Shown: in pieces, positions 14,501 through 20,240 of the stretch | Position numbering within the stretch: position 1 is the first letter of the stretch | Layout: every line of letters begins with the position of its first letter | NCBI GenBank assembly: GCA_026770585.1 | Contig: MU646318.1 | Span: 152,264 to 177,019, forward strand | Direction: 5' to 3' | Origin: Baffinella frigidus | Lineage: Eukaryota; Cryptophyceae; Cryptomonadales; Baffinellaceae | DNA length: 24,756 nt | Notes under the pieces: model-generated | Told to the model about the DNA's origin: nothing | Seen by the model: only the letters and a program-made list of their open reading frames with translations | The model's database searches: none | Translations under genes and position numbers: made by a program

Positions 14501-15824
14501 CAACTTTGGAGCTGAAAAGAGCCCAAATAGTCAGTAACGGAGCCAAGTCTTTCTTTCTGACAGACGATCTCGGCACTTCTCCTACCGTGCCTCCACATGG
14601 AGCTGTGCCGCCCGTGCGCCCTGCGCGTCGAAGGGTCCGGCGCCGCCTGCCCCTTCTGCAAGGTGCGCCCTTTAGGTCCTTGATGTTCTTCGAGCTCCCA
14701 ACATAGGCGGACACCGGAACTTGTTCTGCAAAAACGCCATGCTTTCTTTCGGATCACATTCATGCCCCCCGATGCAAAGGATCGCGCCTACGGTTAAGTT
14801 CAAAGTGAAAAAAATTAATTTAGATTCGACTAGAATTGGCTTTTCTACAGAACAAGTTCCGGTGTCCGCCTATGTTGGGAGCTTGTAGAACCTAAAGGAC
14901 CTAAAGGATTGCCTCTCTCACAAGGAGACGGCCCCTCCTAGGAGCCTACGGTGTATTCCGTAAGTGGCGGCCCTACCGTAGGGCCCTAGGACCTGCCTAG
15001 GACCTCTTGGCTGTCAATTTTGACCGCCTCGCCACTTAAGGCGTCGAGGGCTCGGGGGCCTGCCGCTTCTGCAAGGTGAATTCCCGAAAGCCTCACCCGT
15101 GTGCACGGTGTAATCCCGAAAGCCTACGCTAGCGGTGGACTTTCGAGCGGAAAGTAGCTCGGGCTCACCAAGTTGGTGAGCCCAAATAGCCTGAGGCAGC
15201 GCTACAGGGGTACCTAGGTCATAAGAAACTGCCCCCCCGTAGGACCCTATAGTAGAGTCCTATGCCTAGGGCCCTATGGTGTCCTAGGGGGGGGGGGCGG
15301 TTTCATATGAACGAGGTACCCCTGTAGGAGACAGCTCCTCATCACCAACGTAGTGCGTCATTCGATTCCGTCTCTGCAGTCTTTTTTACGGAAGGGCGTG
15401 TCGTTGGGCTATGTTGGGCGAAATCAAATCCTAAAGGACCTAAAGGACGATGCCCGTCCCGTTCAAAACACTGCAAGGTACCGTGTGGAATTCTTGCCCA
15501 AGAAACACGCCAAAAGTCGGCAATTTGCCACGTCCCACCCCGAATTTCCGGGGAGGGACGTGCCCAGTAGCTTACCGAGTGGTGATGCATGCCCGCGAAG
15601 TCCGACGTTCCAGCGTACAGGGGTACCTCGCTCCTCAGAACCCCCCCCCCCCCCTAGGACCACCGTAGGGCCCTAGGCATAGGCCTGCTGTAGGGTCCTA
15701 GGGGGGGGCGTTTTCTTATGAGCGAGGTACCCCTGTAAAATAATTCGGGTGATGGGAGCAGGTCAAGGTCCGCGGGGTGCTCATCGCGAGGTCGTTCCAC
15801 GATCTCTCCCCGACGTGCCCGTGA
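8433..15824 (+). CDS. Coiled-coil protein with C-terminal C3HC4 RING finger (multi-exon gene)
   Basis: Exons placed by frame, splice sites and phase: 8433-8577, 8762-8829, 9026-9094, 10311-10388, 11804-11865, 12688-12768, 14564-14662 and 15762-15824. The exon at 11804 needs one preceding base while the previous exon ends in phase 0, so one small exon between 10389 and 11803 is probably missing here. The product (over 220 residues) has an acidic Ser/Pro-rich N-terminus, then charged helical segments that likely form a coiled coil. It ends with a RING finger whose metal ligands are CKIC, CLH, CRPC and CPFC, the C3HC4 order. RING proteins of this build are usually E3 ubiquitin ligases; substrate and location are unknown. 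Almost every exon has partial copies in the adjoining introns. Splice assignments are inferred without transcripts. Confidence 0.75.
8762..8829 (+). CDS. RING gene exon 2
   Basis: A branch-point-like TGCTAAC sits 20-odd bases before GACGAGCAG|. The exon then reads CSTRQLERSARAHKELKKSG, and ends ACG|GTAGCC in phase 0. Basic, helical, coiled-coil-like. A nearer AG at 8774 or 8778 is an alternative start. Confidence 0.55.
8830..8943 (+). repeat. Intron with short telomere-like tract
   Basis: AACCCTAAA-type repeats (8838-8881) follow the donor directly. The remainder shows no feature apart from AATCAATAAAC. Confidence 0.6.
8944..8982 (+). pseudogene. 5'-edge echo of RING exon 3
   Basis: CGGCGGGCAG|TCCGGGCAAT..TCCGCGAGGGGCTAGCGCG repeats the acceptor and first third of the exon at 9026 with substitutions, about 70 bases upstream of it. 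Confidence 0.75.
9026..9094 (+). CDS. RING gene exon 3 (GC donor)
   Basis: Reads SGLFRERLAQAQTWGKMEDI then EEQ, phase 0 at both ends, from GGCGGGCAG| to GAGCAG|GCGAGT. The donor is GC rather than GT but otherwise fits the extended consensus, as known for the minor GC-AG class. The same GCGAGT is preserved in the 3'-edge echo at 9559. Confidence 0.65.
9287..9408. repeat. Imperfect inverted repeat in intron 3
   Basis: GGGGGGTATTCCAAGG is mirrored by GCCCCTGGAATACCCCC. The interior holds a doubled CAAGGGCGCCCC / CAAAGGGCGCCCC. This is a probable decayed foldback. Confidence 0.5.
9559..9599 (+). pseudogene. 3'-edge echo of RING exon 3
   Basis: TTGGGGAAGAGGGGGGACAT..CGAGGAGCAG|GCGAGTCC copies the end of the exon at 9026 with its GC donor and the first intron bases. 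The 23 bases from GACATCGAGG are identical. Confidence 0.85.
9600..9733 (-). repeat. Telomere-like repeats (CCCTAAA strand)
   Basis: CCTAAAGTCTAAAGCCTAAA-type, then ACCCTAAACCC-type units, run in the orientation opposite to most arrays earlier in the window. Confidence 0.8.
9734..9990 (+). repeat. Direct duplication in intron 3
   Basis: AAGCCCCGTCCTTCGGGTCC..CTTGTTCTC (9734-9800) recurs at 9838 as AAGCCCCGTCCTTGAGGTCC..AACTTGTTCTC. CGACCAGCC..CTAC and GACCAGCCTGATCACGTAG are matching right parts. The second copy carries an inserted GCGAAGCGCCCTTCGCTCAG segment. It is related to the AACTTGTTCTGCA end of the foldback at 14667. Confidence 0.6.
10154..10186 (+). pseudogene. Acceptor echo of RING exon 4
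   Basis: GTATGTTCTGAACACTTACG..CGATACGGCAG resembles GCATGTTCTGAACAAATGCA..CTGCGGCAG just before the exon at 10311. Here the AG is followed by unrelated sequence. Confidence 0.5.
10311..10388 (+). CDS. RING gene exon 4
   Basis: Bounded by TGCGGCAG| and AAG|GTGTGA, phase 0 throughout, reading ICSVVGQLGRLHGALTQRSA then REEAKK. Amphipathic helix. Its 3' half is copied twice downstream. Confidence 0.65.
10464..10507 (+). pseudogene. 3'-edge echo of RING exon 4, copy 1
   Basis: GGCGTGCTCACGCAGCGCAG..GAGAAAGCCAAGAAG|GT matches the exon's last 40 bases. It is preceded by TTTAGATGCTCTTTGTACTG, which also precedes copy 2, so the duplicated unit includes intron sequence. Confidence 0.85.
10696..10739 (+). 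pseudogene. 3'-edge echo of RING exon 4, copy 2
   Basis: GGCGCGCTCGCGCAGCGCAG..GAGGAAGCCAAGAAG|GT is a third version of the exon's end with donor. It has a different set of substitutions from copy 1. Confidence 0.85.
10740..11328 (+). other. Long intron segment, no gene assigned
   Basis: This has pyrimidine-rich and AT-richer sequence, then C-rich sequence with several possible acceptors (CCCCCGCAG at 11026, GTGTCAG near 11083). The missing small phase 0-to-1 exon of the RING gene may lie here or in the following 450 bases. I could not choose one. AGACTGGCAAGCC at about 11027 recurs at 11318. Confidence 0.5.
11329..11509. repeat. Foldback with nested perfect palindrome
   Basis: The outer arms CCACACGAGGCTATCCATGC..GAACAGA and TCTGTTCGCATGGATAGC..CTCGTGTGG are about 30 bases. 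Inside, 11388-11427 is a 19-base perfect inverted repeat with a 2-base spacer (GATCACGTTTCCGTACGGA). The flank AGACTGGCAAGCC..CCCCCAC also exists uninterrupted at about 11027-11045, apparently an empty site. Confidence 0.85.
11434..11463. repeat. GGCGTGTTTCCTGGGCAATA motif, shared
   Basis: The same sequence occurs at 10843-10862 and inverted at 15489-15516 (TTGCCCAAGAAACACGCC), so it is part of a dispersed element. Confidence 0.6.
11691..11731 (+). pseudogene. 5'-edge echo of RING exon 5
   Basis: CACCCGCGGCGGCACTCTGG..GCGGCAGGGCCAGCGA resembles GACCCGCGCAGTGGACGGCA..GGGCCAGCGA at the start of the exon at 11804, about 105 bases upstream of it. The acceptor AG itself is lost. Confidence 0.65.
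11804..11865 (+). CDS. RING gene exon 5 or 6
   Basis: From ACCCGCGCAG| to GCCAAG|GTACAC, 62 bases, phase 1 in and 0 out: one split codon, then DGRASDREGLLQANRNLVAK. Charged, helical. The entry phase implies an unplaced exon before it. Confidence 0.55.
11866..12529 (+). other. Intron with CT-rich microsatellite
   Basis: No exon is supported. TCTCGCTCTCTC-type repeat fills 12236-12388, and open frames over it (SLSLSL on plus, RERERE on minus) are artefacts. TCCTCTTAATCCTCTTAAT near 11938 resembles the acceptor region of the exon at 3080. Confidence 0.7.
12530..12563 (+). pseudogene. 5'-region echo of RING exon 6
   Basis: GGAGCTCTCGAAGAGGAACG..TCCGTCTCTCGATCA repeats GGAGCTCTCGAAGCGAAACC..TCCGGCTCTCGAAGCA of the exon at 12688. 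It lacks a usable acceptor. Confidence 0.7.
12688..12768 (+). CDS. RING gene exon with first zinc-ligand pair
   Basis: 27 codons in phase 0 to GGGCAG|GTGAGA: IEELSKRNLRLSKQLDEQTT then CKICYGQ. A leucine-heptad helix leads straight into the first Cys pair of the RING, typical of C-terminal RING proteins. The acceptor used here (GAACAG|ATCGAG) is the one that keeps phase. CTTCTAG| five bases earlier is an alternative if the previous phase differs. Confidence 0.7.
12870..12885 (+). pseudogene. First part of an interrupted echo of the CKICYGQ exon
   Basis: CAGACCACCTGCAAGA is identical to 16 bases of the exon at 12688. The copy stops here and resumes at 13359 beyond an AT-rich insert. Confidence 0.8.
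12886..13358 (+). mobile_element. 473-base AT-rich viral-like insert
   Basis: The insert is much richer in A+T than either side and interrupts a duplicated RING exon. Nearly all of it reads as one plus-strand coding tract in two frames: a short helicase-like tail, an HNH domain, and after a frameshift a further 33 codons. No terminal repeats or clear target duplication are seen, so capture of a DNA fragment during break repair is as likely as transposition. Confidence 0.75.
12932..13267 (+). pseudogene. HNH-nuclease domain, frameshifted, giant-virus-like
   Basis: The 111-residue frame has a zinc-ribbon HNH layout: C60-x2-C63, then FSIDRIDSKLGHTKSN (residues 80-95), then C100-x2-C103-N. This matches HNH endonucleases often found in large DNA viruses of protists. 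The frame is open upstream of the ATG and there reads RYTACSRSK (12902-12928). This resembles motif VI of superfamily 1 helicases, so the piece may be the tail of a helicase-HNH fusion. It stops at 13265. Similar AT-rich coding sequence continues in the next frame from 13254 to about 13353 (including NMTDDKIALIAQIIDGVFTF), indicating a frameshift. Probably a non-functional endogenous fragment. Confidence 0.75.
13359..13385 (+). pseudogene. Second part of the interrupted RING exon echo
   Basis: TGCTACACGGCCAGGTGAGA..TCCTGCT matches TGCTACGGGCAGGTGAGATC..CTGCT at the exon's end and donor (12757-12782). Together with 12870-12885 it forms one exon copy split by the insert. Confidence 0.8.
13386..13734 (+). 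other. Intron segment, no gene
   Basis: No exon is supported. There is a doubled GTATCAATTATTAC (13609, 13627) and a TTTATGG tandem (13685-13713). Confidence 0.6.
13735..13960 (+). other. Second AT-rich island with open frame
   Basis: From about 13738 the composition turns AT-rich and a plus-strand frame reads SREIIQSHFIDFDLFPNHMA..SAIKQFSDGNHVETLRVLKK..IAAKLNSIKF, ending at 13938. No family is recognised. GAAACGTTGCG / CGCAACGTTTC form a hairpin within it. It may be another foreign fragment like the one at 12886. Confidence 0.45.
14010..14185 (+). repeat. Telomere-like array
   Basis: GGGTTGAGGGTTGAGGG, then GGTTTAGGGTTTAGGG variants, lie inside the intron between the two RING half-domain exons. 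Confidence 0.85.
14345..14397 (+). pseudogene. 5'-edge echo of RING exon with second half-domain
   Basis: CTGACAG|ACGATCTCGGCAC..TGCTCCTCCCATGCCTCCAC..ATGGAGCTCTGCC matches the exon at 14564 and its acceptor at 49 of 53 positions, then diverges. If its acceptor were used, the RING would be truncated after the His ligand region. Confidence 0.9.
14478..14535. repeat. Fragment of the CTAGCTCTGYCTC-family interior
   Basis: AAATCCGTCAACTTTGGAGC..TGAAAAGAGCCC matches the middle of the elements at 1951 and 19969. No termini remain. Confidence 0.55.
14564..14662 (+). CDS. RING gene exon with remaining zinc ligands
   Basis: Bounded by TTTCTGACAG| and TGCAAG|GTGCGC, phase 0, 33 codons: TISALLLPCLHMELCRPCAL then RVEGSGAACPFCK. 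It supplies C-x-H, C-x2-C and C-x2-C, completing C-x2-C-x11-C-x-H-x3-C-x2-C-x10-C-x2-C with the exon at 12688. Confidence 0.8.
14667..14907. repeat. Foldback element just after a donor
   Basis: CTTTAGGTCCTTGATGTTCT..CCCAACATAGGCGGACACCG..GAACTTGTTCTGCA is mirrored by TACAGAACAAGTTCCGGTGT..AACCTAAAGGACCTAAAG. The arms are about 70 bases. It starts four bases beyond the donor GTGCGC. Single-arm relatives are at 15838 and, more distant, 9747 and 9852. Confidence 0.85.
14908..15040. repeat. CCTAGG/CCGTAGG-rich imperfect palindrome
   Basis: CCTAGGAGCCTACGGTGTAT, then CCTACCGTAGGGCCCTAGGA, flanked by GTAAGTGGCGG / CCGCC..CCACTTAAGG. It has the same core as the foldbacks at 15205-17660. Confidence 0.5.
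15041..15080 (+). pseudogene. 3'-edge echo of the CPFCK exon
   Basis: GCGTCGAGGGCTCGGGGGCC..TGCCGCTTCTGCAAG|GTGAAT copies the end of the exon at 14564 (VEGSG..C-x2-CK), with donor and a short deletion. Confidence 0.85.
15100..15202. mobile_element. CTAGCTCTGYCTC-family fragment carrying a nested insertion
   Basis: GAGCGGAAAGTAGCTCGGGC..TCACCAAGTTGGTGAGCCCA then CCTGAGGCAGCGCTA is the family's right part. The TA-flanked foldback at 15205 is inserted at its terminal TA, so it arrived later. Confidence 0.6.
15205..15324. mobile_element. TA-flanked foldback, CAGGGGTACC family, copy 1
   Basis: Begins CAGGGGTACCTAGGTCATAA and ends GAACGAGGTACCCCTG, with TA on both sides. The centre is rich in CCTAGG / CCCTATGG. 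A TA target duplication fits Tc1/mariner-like mobilisation of a non-autonomous element (known for that superfamily; inferred here). Confidence 0.85.
15618..15735. mobile_element. CAGGGGTACC family, copy 2
   Basis: CAGGGGTACCTCGCTCCTCA to TTATGAGCGAGGTACCCCTG, TA on both sides, a 14-base C run and the CCGTAGGGCCCTAGG core. It ends about 25 bases upstream of the acceptor of the last RING exon. Confidence 0.85.
15762..15824 (+). CDS. RING gene last exon
   Basis: After GGGAGCAG| the frame reads VKVRGVLIARSFHDLSPTCP and stops at TGA 15822. A downstream copy of its second half (16075-16110) offers an alternative. A splice from GCGAG|GTCGTT to the AG at 16073 would give almost the same C-terminus. 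Confidence 0.6.
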   Translation, partial: VKVRGVLIARSFHDLSPTCP

Positions 15825-15837
15825 CTCCACGCCCTTG

Positions 15838-15898
15838 AGGTCCTTTAGGTTCTTCGAGCTCCCAACATAGGCGGACACCGCAACTAGTTCTGTAGAGA
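15838..15898. repeat. Single arm of the 14667 foldback
   Basis: GGTCCTTTAGGTTCTTCGAG..CTCCCAACATAGGCGGACAC..TAGTTCTGTAGAG lies directly after the RING stop codon. The second arm is not nearby. Confidence 0.7.
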
Positions 15899-15915
15899 GG
15901 CCACGCTCTGAGAAG

Positions 15916-16032
15916 AGTGAGAGAGCGAGCGAGCAAGCGAGCAAGCGAGCAGAGTGAGAGAGCGAGCGAGAGAGAGAGCTGAGTGAGAGAGCGGGAGAGA
16001 GAGAAGATTGAGGCGAGCGAGCGAGCGAGAGC
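15916..16032. repeat. GAGAGCGAGC microsatellite
   Basis: GA-rich low-complexity tract. Open frames across it are artefacts. It separates the last RING exon from its echo. Confidence 0.85.
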
Positions 16033-16074
16033 ACATCACCACGGTGCGGTGCTTTCTGACGGGCGCTTCGCAGT

Positions 16075-16110
16075 TTTCACGACCTCTCCCCGACGTGCCC
16101 GTGACTGCAC
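16075..16110 (+). pseudogene. 3'-part echo of the last RING exon
   Basis: TTCACGACCTCTCCCCGACG..TGCCCGTGACTGCACG matches 15795-15831 including the stop codon, and is preceded by CTTCGCAG. It may be an alternative terminal exon. Confidence 0.75.
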
Positions 16111-16136
16111 GCACGCGCGCGAAAACGCACGACTGC

Positions 16137-16251
16137 AGGGGTTACTCGAAATCAAGGACACTTACCGCCCCTAGGGTGGTTCTATGCTCATAGGACTGGC
16201 CCTATCCTAGGGTCCTAGGGCGGAGCGTGTCCTTGATTTCGAGCAACCCCT
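16137..16251. repeat. Foldback with CCTAGG core, different arms
   Basis: AGGGGTTACTCGAAATCAAG..GACAC is mirrored by GTGTCCTTGATTTCGAG..CAACCCCT. The inside has the CCCTAGGGTGG / CCTAGGGTCCTAGG core seen in elements with unrelated arms. Confidence 0.85.
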
Positions 16252-16254
16252 CTA

Positions 16255-17262
16255 CAGGGGTACCTCTACTATAAGGAACGGTCGCCATAAGGAACAGGGC
16301 GTCTTTGGTGTCTGAGTTCCTTAATAAATAAGGAACGGAGGGCGGGCGTTCCCACTGAGTTCCTTAATAATTAAGAAACGGAGGGCGGGCGTTTCCACGG
16401 AGTTTCTTAATAAACAAGGAACGGAAGGCGGGCGTTTTCTCGAACAAATTTGGGCCTATTCTCCTGCAGGTCTAATAGCATTATAATCACTTTAGAACAT
16501 CTTTTTTGGCCTGTAGTATCGATTTTTTTCAGCAGAATCTGGAGCTGACGGCCAAATCTCGAGGATCTGCGCTTTCAGATTTGAAAAAAGATGAAATTTA
16601 GGGGTGAAATTCAGCAGAATTCCCGAAATATAGATGGACACTTTATTTTTCAGACCTGCAAGAGGATAGATTGCTTACCCCCCCGGAGAATGGAGCTGGC
16701 CAATTTTCGAGCCGAAAAAATGCCAACATCTTCCGAGAAAAACGGGTTCCCGAGGGGTGCAACTTGCAAATTTTAGTGATTTTCGGGCACCTGCAGGGCG
16801 GCTCACGTGTGTTCACCCTACACTTGTACCTTTGGGGGGGGGGGTGCGGTTCAAACTGGCTCAGAATCGTGGGGTTATCTAGTTCCAAATATCTAGAGCA
16901 CGTGTTATTACTAGGAGCCGATCACAGGTTAACCTACATGTACTGGGCCACTTTAGAGATTTGTGGGCACCTGCAGGGCGGTTCACTTGTGTGCACCCTA
17001 CTCTTGTACCTTTGGGGGGGGGGTTGCGGTTCGAACTGGCTTACATTCGTGGGGTTATCTAGTTCCAAATACCTAGAGCACCTGTTATTACTAGGAGCCG
17101 ATCACAGGTTGTCCTACATGTACTCGGCCACTTTAGAGATTTGTGGGCACCAGCAATAATTAAGAAACAGAGGGCGGGCGTTTCCACGGAGTTCCTTAAT
17201 AATTAAGGTACGGTGGGCGGGCGTTCTGAGATCCCCGGTTCCTTCAGAACGAGGTACCCCTG
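16255..17262. mobile_element. 1008-base member of the CAGGGGTACC family
   Basis: Termini CAGGGGTACC and GGTACCCCTG with TA on both sides, as in the 120-base copies. The interior is about ten times longer. It holds several GTTCCTTAATAA..AAGGAACGGAGGGCGGGCGT modules at both ends and a 180-base direct duplication in the middle. No transposase frame is present. Confidence 0.8.
16785..17150 (+). repeat. 180-base direct duplication
   Basis: GGGCACCTGCAGGGCGGCTC at 16785 recurs at 16965. The two copies stay similar throughout (GGGGTTATCTAGTTCCAAAT, TATTACTAGGAGCCGATCAC), and a third copy begins at 17145. Its long open frame (162 codons) is shared because the period is a multiple of three, but G runs and lack of family likeness argue against a gene. 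Confidence 0.9.
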
Positions 17263-17539
17263 TACACGCACGAGACCGCACTCGCGTCCGCGAACACGCA
17301 CTCACGACCGTGTCCGCTCGAACACGAAAACGCACGATTTCGCGCACGCGCGTCAGCGGGCTGACCGGCGTCCGGGGCTTAGAGCAGTCGCTGGTTGAGC
17401 ATTTGCGTTTTTTTTAATACCGCAGCCATCTATGCGCCCACGCGACCCGGCCCACCCACTCTTCAAATTACAAGCCATCTGCTTACGCCCCCCCCCCGCC
17501 CTCTCGCTCGCCCACCAGCGCACTTGCATCTTACATGTA
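17263..17539 (+). other. Sequence between foldbacks, no gene
   Basis: CGAAAACGCACGA at 17327 repeats a segment after the last RING exon (16119). The rest is CG-rich without a supported frame. Confidence 0.5.
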
Positions 17540-17660
17540 CAGGGGCACTTCGCTCATGAGAAAGCGCCCCCCCCCCAGGACCACCATAGGGCCCTAGCTA
17601 GGCATGGTCCGACTGTAGGGTCCTAGGGGGGGGCGGTCTCTTATGAGCGATGCACCCCTG
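17540..17660. mobile_element. CAGGGGTACC family, copy 4
   Basis: CAGGGGCACTTCGCTCATGA to GAGCGATGCACCCCTG, TA on both sides, with the CCATAGGGCCCTAG core and G/C runs inside the arms. Confidence 0.85.
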
Positions 17661-17697
17661 TAGACAAGGGCGCCGCGGTGGATTACAGGAACCTGGG

Positions 17698-17802
17698 CTA
17701 TCCCTCAAGTGACCACAGGGTGAATATTCACCCTCGCTCGTCCTATGCCGGTCATAGGGCCCTACCGTAGGGCGTCTGCGCCTACTGGTCACTTAAGGGA
17801 TA
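17698..17802. repeat. Foldback with CCTAGG-type core, third arm type
   Basis: CTATCCCTCAAGTGACCA is mirrored by TGGTCACTTAAGGGATA. The inside has CCTATGCCGGTCATAGGGCC and CTACCGTAGGG. Confidence 0.8.
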
Positions 17803-17875
17803 AGAACACGGATGCTCCGTCATTGGTCGGTGTCTGTTTTCTTAAGTTAGTACCAGCGGGTTGACTCATACAAGC

Positions 17876-19066
<1,191 letters not shown>

Positions 19067-19306
19067 GGTCGGTGGTGGTGATGGTTGTTGTCGGAGTTCG
19101 GATTCTGGTCTTGTCTTCAGATTTTGTCAGTTGGCTGACATAAAGTCAATATATTGTCAAAAGTCACATGCTCATGGTCAAATTGATGGTCAAGTTTCAT
19201 TTTTTTTCAGCTCAAGGTCGATCTCAAACTCAAGGTTCTTGGAGTTCCGACATCGCTTCCAACGATCTTTAGAGCAGCCCTGACTCCCCAAGTGGCGGTC
19301 CTCTCA
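19067..19306. promoter_or_regulatory. Shared intergenic region of the divergent LC8 / signal-peptide pair
   Basis: Only 240 bases separate the two start codons. It contains GTCAA/TCAAG-rich sequence (GGTCAAATTGATGGTCAAG) and TTTCATTTTTTTTCAG at 19196-19210. The latter could be the acceptor of a 5' UTR intron for the plus-strand gene. No TATA box. A bidirectional promoter is inferred from spacing only. Confidence 0.5.
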
Positions 19307-19972
19307 ATGAGGGGCGCGCGCTCCGTGCCGGTGTTCGCGCTGGTTCTGTGTTTGGCCTGGATCCCGCTGCGCTGCGCCGCGCCAAGAAGCGGGGCGCTGG
19401 AAGCTTCGCGGGGAGGGGCACAGCGACATGGGCTTGGGGACCAGCGGTCGAGTGTATCCATGCGGTGTCAGACGGGGGGCGGTGCGGCCTCGTCCCTGCA
19501 AAAAGCCGAAGAGGGGGGGGATGCTCCGCGAAGGCGGGCAGATGAGCGAGGAGGGGGGGGCTCATTGGAATGCATGCATTCCATGCTGCGGCTGAGGGGC
19601 GGGGTCTTCAACACAGAGGACATCTTCGCGCAGATGGATCGCGCGGCGGCCGGCGACTTCATCGAGGACGATGACGACGCCCCGGCCAACTCCCGCGGAA
19701 AGGATCAGGGCCTGCAGAAGGCGGCTCCGCGGCGGAAACGCGCGCCACCCTCGCCGCCGCAGGAAGAGAGTGATAAGGGCTCGGAGAACTCCGAGGTTCA
19801 GGCGGCTGAGAAGAGGCTGTTCGGTGGGGATGACGCGAAGCAGCAGGGGAAAGTGCAGGCGGCTATTGCGGCTACGCCGGAGGGCGAGATGAGTATGGAC
19901 ACCATGACGGCCCTCTTGTCGCAGATGGGCACCGACAAGCCGCCAGAAACCTTCAAAATGCCTCAGGTCTAG
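19307..19972 (+). CDS. Signal-peptide protein with internal LRLRGG motif
   Basis: From ATG 19307 the frame encodes up to 221 residues. Residues 1-27 look like a signal peptide (RGAR, hydrophobic VPVFALVLCLAWIPL, then CAAP). A low-complexity Gly/Arg region follows to about 92, then SMLRLRGG at 92-99, identical at its end to the ubiquitin C-terminal tail. After that come FNTEDIFAQMDRAAAGDFIE, an Asp run and basic and acidic linkers. Near the end MDTMTALLSQMG looks helical. The family is not recognised. Secretory, plastid or other endomembrane targeting is inferred from the N-terminus. The frame stops at TAG 19970 only inside a TIR element, so the true exon probably ends at CAG 19966 and the message is spliced onward. 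Confidence 0.7.
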   Translation: MRGARSVPVFALVLCLAWIPLRCAAPRSGALEASRGGAQRHGLGDQRSSVSMRCQTGGGAASSLQKAEEGGDAPRRRADERGGGGSLECMHSMLRLRGGVFNTEDIFAQMDRAAAGDFIEDDDDAPANSRGKDQGLQKAAPRRKRAPPSPPQEESDKGSENSEVQAAEKRLFGGDDAKQQGKVQAAIAATPEGEMSMDTMTALLSQMGTDKPPETFKMPQV

Positions 19973-20109
19973 CTCTGTCTCAGTCTTTTTGGTCCCCCCA
20001 AGTTGGTGAGCCCAGGCACTTTTCCGTTCCAAAGTTGACGGATTTGTACCGCACACCCAGCGTGTCAACTTGAGAATAGCCAGCCAACCCGACGAGGCAG
20101 AGCTAGCAG
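19967..20109 (+). other. Candidate intron formed by a TIR element
   Basis: GTCTAGCTCT..GAGCTAGCAG has GT at its start and AG at its end, 143 bases, entirely made of one TIR element plus one target-site copy. Removing it joins PQ to VRGVLAQ and a stop at 20134. Alternatively the same donor pairs with a later acceptor such as 21335. Confidence 0.5.
19969..20106. mobile_element. 138-base TIR element with 5-base target duplication
   Basis: Starts CTAGCTCTGTCTCAGTC and ends CGACGAGGCAGAGCTAG. CAGGT lies immediately outside both ends (19964-19968, 20107-20111). Same family as 6689-7191 and 1951-2177. No coding capacity. Confidence 0.9.
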
Positions 20110-20240
20110 GTGCGCGGGGTGCTAGCGCAGTAGAGGTGGCGCGGTGTGTGTGGTGGCCAGAGCAACGTAGGGCACGGGCGCTGGCGGGTGGGCCAAGTGT
20201 CGGTTGTCCTGGTTCAGTATGAAGCGCGACCCTCTGACCC

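Noticed and set aside
16671-17159. 162-codon plus-strand frame
   Set aside because: Lies in a 180-base duplication inside a foldback element; the period is a multiple of three, so the frame survives without selection, and it spans G runs.
20110-20136. Similarity of GTGCGCGGGGTGCTAGCGCA to the last RING exon (GTCCGCGGGGTGCTCATCGC)
   Set aside because: About 20 bases of GC-rich likeness; could be chance and the surrounding sequences do not match.
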